A DNA stretch of 64,000 nucleotides from Streptomyces sp. TLI_235 (GCA_002300355.1 NSGV01000002.1:124001-188000); one strand, 5' to 3'. Shown: positions 16,762 through 26,332, counted from the stretch's first letter. Notes: generated by a model not told the origin, from the letters alone. Numbers and translations are program-made.

Positions 16762-18123
16762 TCAGCCCCAGACGGTGGACAGGATGGTGCGGCCCTCGGC
16801 GCCGGCCGGGTCGAGGAAGCGGGGCACGCCGCCGGCCCCGATCCGCACCGGCACGGCCCGGACGCTCTTCAGGATGCGTCCCCAGTGCACGAGTTCGACG
16901 ACCACGGCCTGCTGGACCTGCTCGGAGAAGGTCATGTCGAAGACGAAGTTGCCGAGGCCGTGGACGATCGGCCTGCCGCGGTAGATCTCGATCGGCTGCA
17001 CCCAGTGCTGGTGCATGCCGACCACCGCGTCGGCCCCGGCGTCGATCAGCCGGTGGCCGACCGTGAACTGCTCGGCGACCGGCCGGTGCGAGTACTCCCT
17101 GCCCCAGTGCGGGACCACCACCAGGACGTCGGCGGCGACGCGGGCGGCGCGGACGGACTGCTCCAGCGCGGCGAGGTCGGTCTCGGCGAGCGGGCCGGTG
17201 ATCGGCGGCATCCGCAGCCACACCACGCCGGGCGTGCCGGGGGCCGCCTCGGGCGACTCGCCGACCGCGCAGAACGCGAGGACGGCGAACCGCAGCCCGC
17301 CGGCCGTCGCCAGGGCCGGTTCGCGGGCGGCGGCGATGTCGGCGCCGGCACCGGCGGTGGCGAAGCCCTCGCCACGGGCGATCGACACCGTCCTGACCAG
17401 TGCGTTGGGGCCGTAGTCGCCGAGGTGGTTGTTGCCGAGGGTGAGGATGTCGTAGCCAGCCCGGTGGACGCCGGAGAGAGAGCGCGGGTCGGCACCGAAG
17501 GAGTCACCGCCGTGGGTGGCCCGCCCCTCCCTGGAGAGGGTGCACTCCAGGTTGCCGACCGTCAGGCCGGCGGCGGCCAGCCGGTCGGCGGTCTGCGCGA
17601 AGGGGAGATCCCAGTCGCCGGCCGCCGCCATCCCGGCGCCGACCCGGCGGCCCAGCATCACGTCGCCGGTCCACAGGCTGGTGACCACCGGGTCGGGCGC
17701 GGTCACCGCGGCGACCTCTGCGGTGAGGGGGTAGTCGGCGGGGGCGGTGAGCGGATCGTGCCCGTCGACCGGCACCACCGCGGTGCCGGGCACCACGGCG
17801 TCCGCGGTCACCGCGGCGACCACGTCCTTGGCGCCGGCCGCCGCGGCGACCGCGCCCGGCCCGCGCACCACCCGCAGCCCCTGCCAGGTCACCGCCCCGC
17901 CGGAGTGCACGGCCTCCACTTCGGCCCGGGTCGCGGTCCGGCCGATCGCCGTCGCCGGGTGGACGGCCAGCACCACCGGCATCCGGACGCCCGAACGCAA
18001 CACCCCGGCGGCCGTCGTGGCACCCTCGTCGGGCCGACGATCCGGCGCGCGGCTGCTGCACGCGGCCAACACTCCCCCGGCGGCGCCGAGCAGCACGGCG
18101 CGGCGGGAGACGAGCGGCGTCAT
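16762..18123 (-). CDS. CapA-family lipoprotein (poly-gamma-glutamate synthesis type)
   Basis: 453 residues. The leader VSRRAVLLGAAGGVLAACSS has both a twin-arginine-like start and a lipobox cysteine, so export as a lipoprotein is likely. The CapA metallophosphatase-like domain has LWTGDVMLGRRV, LTVGNLECTLS, DILTLGNNHLGDYG, VVVPHWGREYSHRP and GMHQHWVQPIEIYRGRPI, the metal-binding motifs in family order. CapA proteins act in poly-gamma-glutamate or surface polymer handling, but no capB/C genes are nearby, so the substrate is open. Confidence 0.88.
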   Translation of the reverse strand: MTPLVSRRAVLLGAAGGVLAACSSRAPDRRPDEGATTAAGVLRSGVRMPVVLAVHPATAIGRTATRAEVEAVHSGGAVTWQGLRVVRGPGAVAAAAGAKDVVAAVTADAVVPGTAVVPVDGHDPLTAPADYPLTAEVAAVTAPDPVVTSLWTGDVMLGRRVGAGMAAAGDWDLPFAQTADRLAAAGLTVGNLECTLSREGRATHGGDSFGADPRSLSGVHRAGYDILTLGNNHLGDYGPNALVRTVSIARGEGFATAGAGADIAAAREPALATAGGLRFAVLAFCAVGESPEAAPGTPGVVWLRMPPITGPLAETDLAALEQSVRAARVAADVLVVVPHWGREYSHRPVAEQFTVGHRLIDAGADAVVGMHQHWVQPIEIYRGRPIVHGLGNFVFDMTFSEQVQQAVVVELVHWGRILKSVRAVPVRIGAGGVPRFLDPAGAEGRTILSTVWG

Positions 18124-18248
18124 CCGGCACCGCTGGGAGCGCCGCCGCGCTGACAGGCCACCCTCACCACGCTACGCTCCGCCACCCGCGCTGCACGGCG
18201 GCCGTGTCCGGCCCGCGCTGTAGCATCCGCAGGCACAGCCGGCGAGGC

Positions 18249-18527
18249 GGCTTCGCCGCCGCCCTCCCCCGACTCCGCGTCCTCGGCCTGGACGGCTGCG
18301 GTCCGGTCGACTCCCTCACTCCGCTCACCGGCCGCCCTGCGATGCGGGAGGTGTACGTCACCGGCAGCACCGTGATCGCCGACGGAGATCTCCGCCCGCT
18401 GCTCGACCCCGCGCTCACCGCCGTGGCCGTCGAACGCGGCGCCCCGCACTACAGCCATCGCCCGGCCGACGTACGACGAGGCTGGGCAGTGTCCTGTGGA
18501 TCACTGCGTGAGGTGATCGGCACATGA
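18249..18527 (+). pseudogene. Leucine-rich-repeat protein, C-terminal remnant
   Basis: The open frame reads LPRLRVLGLDGCGPVDSLTP and continues through ADGDLRPLL and HYSHRPADVRR to a TGA. The L..L.L.GC spacing is a leucine-rich repeat, and GDLxPLL plus HYSH is a tail I associate with streptomycete LRR proteins. No start codon or upstream repeats are present, so the 5' part is lost. Its TGA overlaps the next ATG (ATGA), suggesting that it was once translationally coupled to the following gene. Confidence 0.55.
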
Positions 18528-18829
18528 GTTACTTCATGTACGACGTCATGGGCGGGGCGGTCGACGAGCCTGATCCGGAGACGATGCGACAGGTACTGGA
18601 CGGTCTCGCGGACGCCGACGACGAGCACCCCGATGTGTCGCTGTCCCATGAGAGTGGGTGGTGCCTCAGCGCGTTCCGCAGCGGTCTGCTGGTCTGGGAG
18701 AACACCGAGGACGACTCGGTGACTCCCGGGGAGATGCGCGAGGTCACCCGCGAGGAGACACTCCGGCTCTTCGGACTTCTGGCGACAGGTGACATCGCAT
18801 CGGTTGAGGTACTCCCCTGGCAGAGGTGA
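18524..18829 (+). CDS. Small acidic hypothetical protein (101 aa)
   Basis: Reads MSYFMYDVMGG...SLSHESGWCLSAFRSGLLVWENTE...VEVLPWQR. This pattern recurs in streptomycete hypothetical proteins and may be an immunity-type or regulatory protein; I cannot name a function. The start overlaps the stop of the LRR remnant, which is consistent with a former two-gene unit. The protein is acidic and single-domain. An IS scrap begins just downstream. Confidence 0.6.
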   Translation: MSYFMYDVMGGAVDEPDPETMRQVLDGLADADDEHPDVSLSHESGWCLSAFRSGLLVWENTEDDSVTPGEMREVTREETLRLFGLLATGDIASVEVLPWQR

Positions 18830-18841
18830 CTCGTCAGGACC

Positions 18842-18993
18842 GAGCCTGTTGATGCACCGCTCCACGGTGTTCCGGTGCCTGTACACCTGGCGGTCGAAGC
18901 GGGGCGGGCGCCTGCCGCGCGAGCTGCGGCGCTTGCGATTGGCGATCTGATCGGCGGTTTCCGGGATCACCGCCGTGATCCCGCGGCCGGTGC
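18842..18993 (-). pseudogene. IS5-type transposase remnant (C-terminal part)
   Basis: Reads GITAVIPETADQIANRKRR, then RPPRFDRQVYRHRNTVERCI, NRL. This is the characteristic region near the catalytic glutamate of IS5-type DDE transposases (YKxRNxVERxxNRLKQ). It breaks off right after NRL, and nothing upstream is preserved. Together with the N-terminal scrap at 15399-15458 it brackets the serpin/CapA/LRR segment. Confidence 0.75.
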
Positions 18994-19257
18994 GGCGCCG
19001 ACCGGGGCGGCGGGAGTTGGCCGAACATGCCGGAACGATGAGGGCCGGGCGGTTCCTCGCTCAAAGGGCGTGTGAGCTGGGACGACGATGTGACGGTTCG
19101 TCATCTGGAGGCCGGGCGGCAGGCATTGGTACGTTTGCGGAGCGACCTGCTCTTCCTCCGAACACCCCGCGCTGTTCGCCCGTTGGCCGCCTGAACGTGC
19201 GCTGCGCTCGCTTGGCTTGCCCACGACATCGGGCGGAGCACGTTGAGGGGCGCGGGT

Positions 19258-20541
19258 ATGGCAGGGCGGATCGGCCGGCGGGGTACGGGGGGCGCGTGGA
19301 CGGGGCGGGCCGCACGGTTGGCGGCGGCCACGGCGGTGCTGCCGGCGCTGCTCGACCTGACCGGCTGTGCGGGCGGTGCGGGCGCCGCCGAGGGCAGCTC
19401 GGTGACCGTGCTGACCATGGCCCCGGCCGGCTCCGGCTCCGCCGACCGCTCGGGGATCACCGCGCTGGCGGAGGCGATCGGGCGGTCCGTCAGCGCCTCG
19501 GGCGGCTTCGGCGGGCGTCGGCTGCACGTACTCACCTGCAACGAGCAGGACACGTCGGAGGGTGCGGCGGCCTGCGTCCGGCAGGCGGTGGACGCCCACG
19601 CGGTGGCGGTGATCGGCTCGTACAGCCGGCACGCCGAGGACTTCATGCCGGCGCTGGAGGCGGCGGGCATCCCCTACCTGGGCGGTTACGGGCTGTCCGG
19701 GCCGGAGTTCTCCAGCCCGCTCTCCTATCCGGTGGCCGGCGGGACGCCGGCGCTGATCGCGGGCAGCGGCCGCCAGTTGGTGACGGCCGGCTGCAGGTCG
19801 ATCGCGCTGGTACGGCCGGACAACCGGACCGGCGACACCCTCACCCGCTACCTGTCCGGCGCGCTGCGGCCGGCCGGGGTGCCACTGACCGACGTCAAGG
19901 TGGCGGAGAAGGCCCCGGACTTCGACGCCGTCGCGCGGGCCGCGGTCGGCGGCGACCGCAAGGAGGGCTGCGTGACGACGGCGCTCGGTGTCGAGCAGAC
20001 CCGCGCGCTGCTGGACGCGTACCGCAAGCTCGCCCCGGGCCGCACGCGGCTCGGGGCGGTGCTCGGCGGCGTCCAGCAGTCGGTGGTGGACGCCACCGGC
20101 GGCAAGGCGGGCCCGCTGGAGGGCGCGCTGGTGACCGGCTGGTACCCGCCGGAGTCGTCGGCGGTCTGGGACGACCTGCGTCACACGCTGGGCGACGGAG
20201 CGCCGGGCACCGGGGTGGACACCTCCGACCTGGGGGTGCAGACCACCTGGGTCGCCTACCAGGTGTTCCTCCAGGCGGCGGACCGGCTGGCCTCGGCTGG
20301 CCTGCCGCTGACCGCGAAAACCCTGCGCAACCAGTTGGACAGCGGGGACTCGCTGGACACCGGCGGTGTCACCCCGCCGCTGGGCTGGGGCATGGCGAGC
20401 ATGCTGCCGAGCGCCGAGTCGCCGCGGCTGACCAACACGTGGGTGACCTTCCAGCAGGTCGAGAACGGCCGGCTGACCCTGCAGCAGAGCGGGTTCGTGG
20501 ACGTCCGCTGGGTTCTGACGGGCAAGCGCGCACCGCAGTAG
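19258..20541 (+). CDS. ABC-type substrate-binding lipoprotein (branched-chain amino acid type)
   Basis: 427 residues from ATG at 19258, which has GAGGGG 8 bases upstream; TTG at 19243 is an alternative. A lipobox (LLDLTGC) follows a hydrophobic leader. The rest is the two-domain periplasmic-binding fold of the Peripla_BP_6 class: VTVLTMAPAGS, TCNEQDTSEGAAACVRQAV, VAVIGSYS and ITALAEAI segments fit the LivK-like N-lobe. No permease or ATPase genes are adjacent, so it is an orphan receptor. Ligand unknown. Confidence 0.78.
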   Translation: MAGRIGRRGTGGAWTGRAARLAAATAVLPALLDLTGCAGGAGAAEGSSVTVLTMAPAGSGSADRSGITALAEAIGRSVSASGGFGGRRLHVLTCNEQDTSEGAAACVRQAVDAHAVAVIGSYSRHAEDFMPALEAAGIPYLGGYGLSGPEFSSPLSYPVAGGTPALIAGSGRQLVTAGCRSIALVRPDNRTGDTLTRYLSGALRPAGVPLTDVKVAEKAPDFDAVARAAVGGDRKEGCVTTALGVEQTRALLDAYRKLAPGRTRLGAVLGGVQQSVVDATGGKAGPLEGALVTGWYPPESSAVWDDLRHTLGDGAPGTGVDTSDLGVQTTWVAYQVFLQAADRLASAGLPLTAKTLRNQLDSGDSLDTGGVTPPLGWGMASMLPSAESPRLTNTWVTFQQVENGRLTLQQSGFVDVRWVLTGKRAPQ

Positions 20542-20562
20542 CCGCGTCGGCCCGGGCGGCGG

Positions 20563-21260
20563 TCAGAGTTCCGGCGCGCGGTGCGTGGGGCGGCCGGCGA
20601 CCACGGTGAGCAGCACCGGGAGTGCGGCGAGCTCGCCGTCGGGCACGGTGAGCGGGTTGTCGGCGAGGACGGTGAGGTCGGCCCGGTACCCGACGGCGAG
20701 CCGGCCGGCCAGGTGTTCCTCCCCGGCCGCCCAGGCGGGGTTCAGGGTGTACCCCTGGAGCGCCTGCAGCGGGGTGAGGGCCTGCTCGGGGCCGTGCGGG
20801 GGCAGCGAGAGGTCCCGCGGGCGGCGGTGCCGGGCGCCGGCCATCACGTCCAGCGGCGGGAACGGCGCGATCGGCCAGTCGGAGCCGAGGACGACCCGGG
20901 CGCCGGCCTCCCACAGGTCGCGGCACCGGAACGCGCGGCCGGCACGCTCGTCCCCGAGCCGGCGGGACCAGTTGTCGGTGTGGTCGGCCCGGGTGTACTC
21001 GCAGCAGTGGGTGGGCTGCATGGAGGCGGTGACGCCGAGTGCGGCGAAGCGGGCCACGGTGTCGTCGGGGACGGTCTCGATGTGCTCGACGCGGTGGCGG
21101 ACGGGGCCGCCTCCGACGGAGCCGTTCTCGACGGCGCCGTTCTGGGGGAGTCGAGGACGTGCCGGACGGCGGCGTCGCCGATGGCGTGCGTGGCGGTGGG
21201 GACGCCGGCCCGGAGCAGCCGACCGACGACGCGGGTATAGGACGGCCGCGCGCCCGGTGT
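20563..21260 (-). pseudogene. YtcJ-like amidohydrolase, truncated and frameshifted
   Basis: One frame gives VVGRLLRAGVPTATHAIGDA, then AVRHVLDS. After about 21165 a second frame takes over with VRHRVEHIETVPDDTVARF, MQPTHCCEYTRADHTDNW, VVLGSDWPIAPFPPLDVMAG and YRADLTVLADNP, the C-terminal motifs of YtcJ-type metal-dependent amidohydrolases including the metal-binding HAIGD, RVEHIE and GSDWP. At least one frameshift separates the halves, and the N-terminal half of the roughly 530-residue family is missing; the S53 protease gene starts just upstream. Not functional as it stands. Confidence 0.8.
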
Positions 21261-21334
21261 CCTCTCACCACCGGTCGCGCGGCTGACTCGGGGCCGGGAC
21301 GGCTCGGCCGGGGCCGAGCCGTCCGGGCCGTCGG

Positions 21335-23398
21335 TCACCGGCGGCGCGGCAGGCGGAAGGAGTTGAAGAAGTCCTTGCCGGGGGTGCCGACGCCGGTGGC
21401 CGTGTCGTAGCCCTTGGCGGCCGACAGGCCGTAGTCGGCCGCGATCTTGTACAGGCGGACCTTCAGCGCGCCGCCGACGAGGCCGAGGTCGACGACGTTG
21501 CCGAACTTGTTGTGCACGGCGGAGTCGTTGACGTCGTGGAAGGCGCCGCTGCCGGCCCGGTCGTAGACGGCCGGGTTGGCGAAGCCGATGGCGCGGCCGC
21601 CGCGGGCCTGGACGGCGTCGGCGAGCATGGCCGCGTACTCCGGCGCGGAGACCGAGGTGCCGCCGTAGCCGCCCTCGCTGTAGGTGCCGCCGTCGGTGTA
21701 GCCGACCAGGGTGGAGGCGACCAGGTCACCGCTCATCGCGACGTCCGGGGTGGCGCGCAGCGGGGTCGGGGACGCGGTGCCGTCGGCCGCGGTCTTCGCG
21801 ATCCGGTCCGGGACGACGCCCTGCTGGTACCACGGCTGGGCGAAGTCCTTGGAGACGCCGCCGCCACCGCCGAAGTAGAACTTCCCGGGGAAGGGGGTCC
21901 AGGACTTCTGGTCGTCGGAGAGCACCGACCGCTGGTCGCCCATCGACACCTCGCGGCCGTAGTGGCCGGCCTTGTCGTCGAGCTCCAGGGCCGTACCGCC
22001 GACCGAGGTGACCCACGGCGAGGCGGACGGCCAGTCGGCCTGCGCCTGGTTGGTGTCGGCCTGGCAGTTGACGCCGGTGGCCGCCGCGCCGGGCGAGCTG
22101 TCGCCGCAGTCGCCGGAAGAGAAGGTGAAGCCGATGCCGGTCACCGCGCCGAGCTGGAATATCTGGTTGTCGGCGGCGACGACCGCGGGATCGATGTCCC
22201 CGCCGGTGCCGTGCATGATCTCGCCCCAGGAGTTGGAGACCACGTCGGCGAGGTGACCGTCGACCACCTTGGCCATGGCGTCGTAGAGGTCCTGGTCGTA
22301 GCAGGAGTTGCCGCCGACGTAGACGACCTGGGCGTCGGGGGCGAGGCCGTGCGCCATCTCGACGTCCAGCGCCTCCTCGCCGGCCCAGCCGGCCGGGCCA
22401 CCGCACTCGTCCTGATGGGTCCACTTGTCCGGGGTGACGAACTCGCGGTACTGCCCGGCCGCGAACGGCTTGTCGCCGTGCAGGGTGGAGAAGTGGTTGG
22501 CGTCCTGCTCCATCGTGGCGAGGCCGTAGGCGTCGATGATCGCGATCCGGGCACCCTTGCCGGTCGCCTTCGCCTCGGTCACGCCGTAGGCCTTGCGCAG
22601 CTGGCTGGGGACGTAGGCGCAGGGGGCGAAGGGCTCGTTCTTCTCGTAGCCCTGCGGCGCGCCCTTGGCGGTCTTGGAGCCGTAGCCGTCCTCGGAGCAC
22701 GTGGCCACGGTCGGCAGGGTCGCCGGGGCCTTCTTGTCCGGGCCGGCCAGCCGGGCGTGGGCGCCGGCTTCGGCACGGGCCTCGGCCTCGCGCACCGAGA
22801 CGGCGTGCGAGGTGTTCTTGTGCAGGCTGTCGCTGAGGCCGCTGACCGCCAGGACCGCGGCGGCCGCTGCAGCCGGGACGACGGCGTCCCGGGCGGCGGC
22901 CCGGTGCAGGCCGTCCTCGGTGCGGTAGGTGCGGAAGCCGGTGCCGAAGGCCTTGGCGAGCGCACCGGTCGGGCCGGAGACCTGCACGTAGTGCGGCGTG
23001 GTCGCGTCCACGGTGAGGCCGGCGCCGGTCACCCAGTCGGTGACGGCCTTGACCTGCGCGGCGGAGGCGCCGAACCGGGCCTTGGCCCGGTCGTCGGCGA
23101 GGAACTGAGCGTAGGCCGGCGAGTTCGGGTCGGAGACGGCCTTGGCGAGGGCGGCGAGGCCGGCCTGGTCCTGGCCGGCCAGGTAGATCCGGGCGGAGGC
23201 CGGGGCTGAGTCGGGTACGGCTCCGGCGTCGGCCTGCGCGGTGGCCCACTCCGGGTGGGTGCCGGGCAGCGGCTTGGCGGTCTGCTCGCCGGTCGGCGTG
23301 GCAGCGCCGGCCGGGGCGGCCGCCCCGAGGGTTCCCAGGATCAGCGCGGCGGTGGCCGGTACGGCGATCCTTGAGATCCGGTTGCGTGCGATGGGCAC
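21335..23398 (-). CDS. Secreted S53 (sedolisin) serine protease
   Basis: 687 residues from GTG with GGGGGA upstream. Signal peptide about 1-33, an activation prodomain (about 45-215, ending before a Lys/Pro-rich linker), then the peptidase. Catalytic residues are visible: E341/E342 and D345 in GEEALDVEMAHG, oxyanion D430 in TFSSGDCGD, and nucleophile S582 in YGGTSVSAPEYA. The C-terminal FHDVND motif fits the calcium site. Sedolisins work at acidic pH outside the cell after self-removal of the prodomain. Cysteine pairs suggest disulfides. Confidence 0.93.
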   Translation of the reverse strand: MPIARNRISRIAVPATAALILGTLGAAAPAGAATPTGEQTAKPLPGTHPEWATAQADAGAVPDSAPASARIYLAGQDQAGLAALAKAVSDPNSPAYAQFLADDRAKARFGASAAQVKAVTDWVTGAGLTVDATTPHYVQVSGPTGALAKAFGTGFRTYRTEDGLHRAAARDAVVPAAAAAAVLAVSGLSDSLHKNTSHAVSVREAEARAEAGAHARLAGPDKKAPATLPTVATCSEDGYGSKTAKGAPQGYEKNEPFAPCAYVPSQLRKAYGVTEAKATGKGARIAIIDAYGLATMEQDANHFSTLHGDKPFAAGQYREFVTPDKWTHQDECGGPAGWAGEEALDVEMAHGLAPDAQVVYVGGNSCYDQDLYDAMAKVVDGHLADVVSNSWGEIMHGTGGDIDPAVVAADNQIFQLGAVTGIGFTFSSGDCGDSSPGAAATGVNCQADTNQAQADWPSASPWVTSVGGTALELDDKAGHYGREVSMGDQRSVLSDDQKSWTPFPGKFYFGGGGGVSKDFAQPWYQQGVVPDRIAKTAADGTASPTPLRATPDVAMSGDLVASTLVGYTDGGTYSEGGYGGTSVSAPEYAAMLADAVQARGGRAIGFANPAVYDRAGSGAFHDVNDSAVHNKFGNVVDLGLVGGALKVRLYKIAADYGLSAAKGYDTATGVGTPGKDFFNSFRLPRRR

Positions 23399-23742
23399 GG
23401 GTGTCCCCCACTTCGGGAATTTGACGGAGCGCCGAAGAGGCGCTCGGCGAAGGCGCGGCAGAGCAGGCCGACGGTGGAAAACCTCGGCCTGACTTGGGAG
23501 TTAACTGCCGTTAGCTATCTATTCCGATGATCACTCGGATCTCAAGGGAGGGCGGGAAAGCTTTACCGGTGCATGACCACTCCCAGGGGCAAACCGGGGG
23601 CTGGCACCCCGACCGCTAAGGTCGCCGCTGTTCGAACCGATACGAACCGTCAGACGGGCCTCGTCGTCGCGGTGATGACGTGACGTCACCGTGATGAGGT
23701 CTCCGTCGGGCGAGCGATGCCACCACAGCGAGAGGCAGTCCC
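23399..23742. other. Divergent intergenic region, candidate operator
   Basis: 344 bases between the S53 protease and the reductase gene, locally less GC-rich around 23480-23580. ATTCCGATGATCACTCGGAT (23521-23540) contains an interrupted palindrome TCCGA...TCGGA around a central TGATCA and could be a regulator site for the protease. No gene seen. Confidence 0.3.
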
Positions 23743-24333
23743 GTGCGCAGCCTGACCTACTACGTCGCCACCACCCTGGACGGGTTCATCGCCGGCCCGG
23801 AGGGCGGCGACCCGACCGGTCCCGACGGGTTCTTCACCGTGAGCCCCGACTACCTGGAGCACATCGTGACCCACTTCCCGGAGACCCTGCCGGGCGGCGC
23901 CCGGCAGGCCCTCGGGGTCACCGCGCCCGGCACCCGGTTCGACACGGTCCTGGAGGGGCGCCGCTCCTACCAGGTCGGGCTGGACGCGGGCGTGACCGAC
24001 GCCTATCCGCACCTCCGGCACTACGTCTTCTCCCGCACCCTCACCACGAGCCCGGACCCGGCCGTCGAACTCGTCACCGGCGACCCGGTCGCGAAGGTGC
24101 GGGAGCTGAAGGCGCTCGACGGTGGCGGCATGTGGCTGGTCGGCGGCGCCGAGCTGGCCGGGGCGCTGTACGAGGAGATCGACGAGCTGATCCTCAAGAT
24201 CAGCCCGGTCGCGATCGGCACCGGGATACCGCTCTTCGCCGCGAAGACCGGAACGGACCCGCGCCGGTTCACCCTCACCGACCACACCGTGCTGCCCGGC
24301 GGCGTCGCCTTCGCGGCCTACCGGCGCGCCTGA
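23743..24333 (+). CDS. Dihydrofolate reductase / RibD C-terminal family protein
   Basis: 196 residues from GTG with GAGAGG upstream. The start SLTYYVATTLDGFIAGPEG, the centre LVTGDPVAKVRELKALDG, GGGMWLVGGAELAGAL and the end SPVAIGTGIPLF are the hallmarks of the RibD-C/DHFR-like NADPH reductases common in streptomycetes. The GGAEL motif binds the NADPH phosphate region. Substrate unknown; these proteins are rarely true DHFRs. Monocistronic. Confidence 0.9.
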   Translation: MRSLTYYVATTLDGFIAGPEGGDPTGPDGFFTVSPDYLEHIVTHFPETLPGGARQALGVTAPGTRFDTVLEGRRSYQVGLDAGVTDAYPHLRHYVFSRTLTTSPDPAVELVTGDPVAKVRELKALDGGGMWLVGGAELAGALYEEIDELILKISPVAIGTGIPLFAAKTGTDPRRFTLTDHTVLPGGVAFAAYRRA

Positions 24334-24576
24334 CCAGGCGGCTTCGCCCGGCCGACCGGCCGCACCTGCCGCGCGCGGCACCGATTCGCGTGTAGTGTCC
24401 GGGCCGACCCGCCGTACCGCCGACCCGCCGTGCCCGCCCGTACCGTCCACCCGCTGAACCGTCCACCCGCCGTACCGTCCGGCCGCTGTGCCATTCGCGA
24501 GGACATCCGAAGCCGTGCCTGCTGACACCTTCCGTGCCGGGGAGCCGGCGGCCGCGGCCGCCCGGCCGGGATCGGG

Positions 24577-25209
24577 GTGCGCCCGATGAGCCCGGCGGTG
24601 GAGCTGGCGGCGCTCGCGCTGGACGAGGGCACCACCGAGTCGGTCGGCTTCCCGGCGCTCTTCCTGCTGGTGGCGCTCGGCTCGCTGGTACCGGTGTTCC
24701 CGACCAGCATCCTGGTCAGCGCGACCGCGGCGGCCGCCGTGCACTCCACGGCGGTGCCGCGGGACGTGGCGCTGGTGGTGGTCTGCGCCGGCCTCGGCGC
24801 GTGGTGCGGGGACATCACGCTGTACCGGCTCGCCGGGCACGCGGGCGGACGGCTGGAGGAGCGCATCCGCCCGCGGTTCGACCACCCGCGGGTCCAGGAC
24901 GCCGAACGGCGGCTGGACGAGCACGGCCGGGTCGTCCTCGTGCCGTCCCGGCTCGTCCCCGGCGGACGGATCTTCATGATCGCCGCCTGCCTGCTCTCCG
25001 GCTGGCCGTTCCGCCGCTTCGCCGTCGCAGAGGCGCCGGCCGCCCTGCTCTGGGCCGCCGCCTACACCCTGATCGGCGCCCTCGGCGGCGCACTCTTCGA
25101 GCAGACCTGGCTCGGCGTCCTCGCGGCCATCGGCCTGGTCCTGCTGGCCGGCGGCGCCGCCGTCCTCTGGCGCCGGAAGCGCCGCGGGGACACCCCGCCG
25201 GCCGACTGA
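24577..25209 (+). CDS. DedA/SNARE-associated family membrane protein
   Basis: 210 residues. Hydrophobic segments about 25-55, 60-80, 125-150, 155-180 and 182-200. The motifs GAWCGDITLYRLAGHAGG and VPSRLVPGGRIFMIAACLLSG match the DedA (VTT) domain, including the R...PGGR core. DedA proteins are undecaprenyl-phosphate or phospholipid flippases of the inner membrane. GTG at 24577 and ATG at 24586 are both possible starts. An extended acidic N-terminus precedes the first helix. Confidence 0.85.
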   Translation: MRPMSPAVELAALALDEGTTESVGFPALFLLVALGSLVPVFPTSILVSATAAAAVHSTAVPRDVALVVVCAGLGAWCGDITLYRLAGHAGGRLEERIRPRFDHPRVQDAERRLDEHGRVVLVPSRLVPGGRIFMIAACLLSGWPFRRFAVAEAPAALLWAAAYTLIGALGGALFEQTWLGVLAAIGLVLLAGGAAVLWRRKRRGDTPPAD

Positions 25210-25563
25210 ACGCCAGAACGGTTCCCGACAAAACCGGTTGCCGCGCGGCGGGCCGGCGTGGCAGGGTGTGGTCCGCGCTCCGCACGGGAGCGCCGCACTC
25301 ACTCCAAGGGAATGAAGTCCATGGTCTCGGCGTCCCTCAGCGGCCGCCGTCGGTACTGAGCGTCTGCGTCCTGCGCAGCCCCTCCGGTACCACGCCCGTC
25401 TCACGGTGGCCCCACGCGCGGTGCACTGCGCCGCATCGCCGTCGCCCTCTCCGGCGACGGTGCCGACCCCGGTCGGCCCGACATCCTGCGCGACCCGTCG
25501 CTCCGCCCTTTCAGCGGCACGGGCCCGCGCCCACCCTTGTCATGACGTGAGGTCACCATCACC
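25210..25563. other. Intergenic region without a clear gene
   Basis: 354 bases. A 12-codon open frame (25321-25359, MVSASLSGRRRY) follows AAGGGA at 12 bases and might be a leader peptide, but nothing else supports it. No hairpin or operator is convincing. Confidence 0.25.
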
Positions 25564-26325
25564 ATGGACACCCCTGTCCAGAGCTTTGCCGTCGCCAACC
25601 TCCGCCGCCGTCCCGTGGTCGTCGAGACCGGGGGCTTCGTGGCGGGTTTCGACCCCGACACCACCAGCCCGTTCATCAACTACGCCACCCCGCTGCCCGG
25701 CGCCGTGCCGACCGCCGCGGATGTGGCCGGCCTGGTCGCGGCCTTCCGCGAGCGCGGACTCAAGCCGCGGCTTGAGTTCGCGCCCGACGCCGCACCCGCC
25801 GTGGAGGCGGCCCTGCGCGCGGCCGGTTTCACCGTGGAGGCCGAGCACCAGTACCTGGTCTGCACCCCGGCCACGCTGACCCCGCCCCGCTACGGCGACG
25901 CGTCGGGGCCGGTCGTGGAGGCACCCACCGGTGACGACGACTACGCGGCGGTCGACGCCGCCCTGTCCGAGGCGTTCTCCGGCGAGTTCGCCTCCTCTCC
26001 GGAGGGCACCGCCCGGCTGCGCCGGACCGACGAGCAGGGCGGCGCGGTCCGTTTCGTCCGCTCCCCCGACGGCGGCTGCGCCGGCGGGGCGGCCTGCTCG
26101 GCCCCGGCGGTGGGTACCGCGGAGCTGGCCGGGGTCGGCACCCGGCCCGAGTTCCGCGGCCGCGGCATCGCGGCGGCGGTCACCGCCGACCTGACCGCGA
26201 CCCTCTTCGGGCGCGGCGCCGCGTCCGTCTGGCTGGAGTACTCCGGCGACGGTTCCCGCCGGGTCTACGAGCGGATCGGCTTCCGCCCGCAGGGCCGGCG
26301 CCTGTACATCGCGCTGGAGGACTGA
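25564..26325 (+). CDS. GNAT-family N-acetyltransferase
   Basis: 253 residues. The C-terminal half carries the GNAT core: AELAGVGTRPEFRGRGIAAA (strand 4 plus the acetyl-CoA-binding RGxGIA loop), ASVWLEYSG and VYERIGFRPQGRRLY. The N-terminal half (about 1-120) is a second, degenerate GNAT-like lobe. Substrate unknown. ATG with GTGAGGT at 12 bases. A strong hairpin follows directly and separates it from the converging STAS gene. Confidence 0.88.
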   Translation: MDTPVQSFAVANLRRRPVVVETGGFVAGFDPDTTSPFINYATPLPGAVPTAADVAGLVAAFRERGLKPRLEFAPDAAPAVEAALRAAGFTVEAEHQYLVCTPATLTPPRYGDASGPVVEAPTGDDDYAAVDAALSEAFSGEFASSPEGTARLRRTDEQGGAVRFVRSPDGGCAGGAACSAPAVGTAELAGVGTRPEFRGRGIAAAVTADLTATLFGRGAASVWLEYSGDGSRRVYERIGFRPQGRRLYIALED

Positions 26326-26332
26326 CCGAAGA

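Noticed and set aside
25321..25359. 12-codon leader peptide upstream of the acetyltransferase gene
   Set aside because: Weak, distant ribosome site and no adjacent attenuator hairpins or meaningful codon runs.
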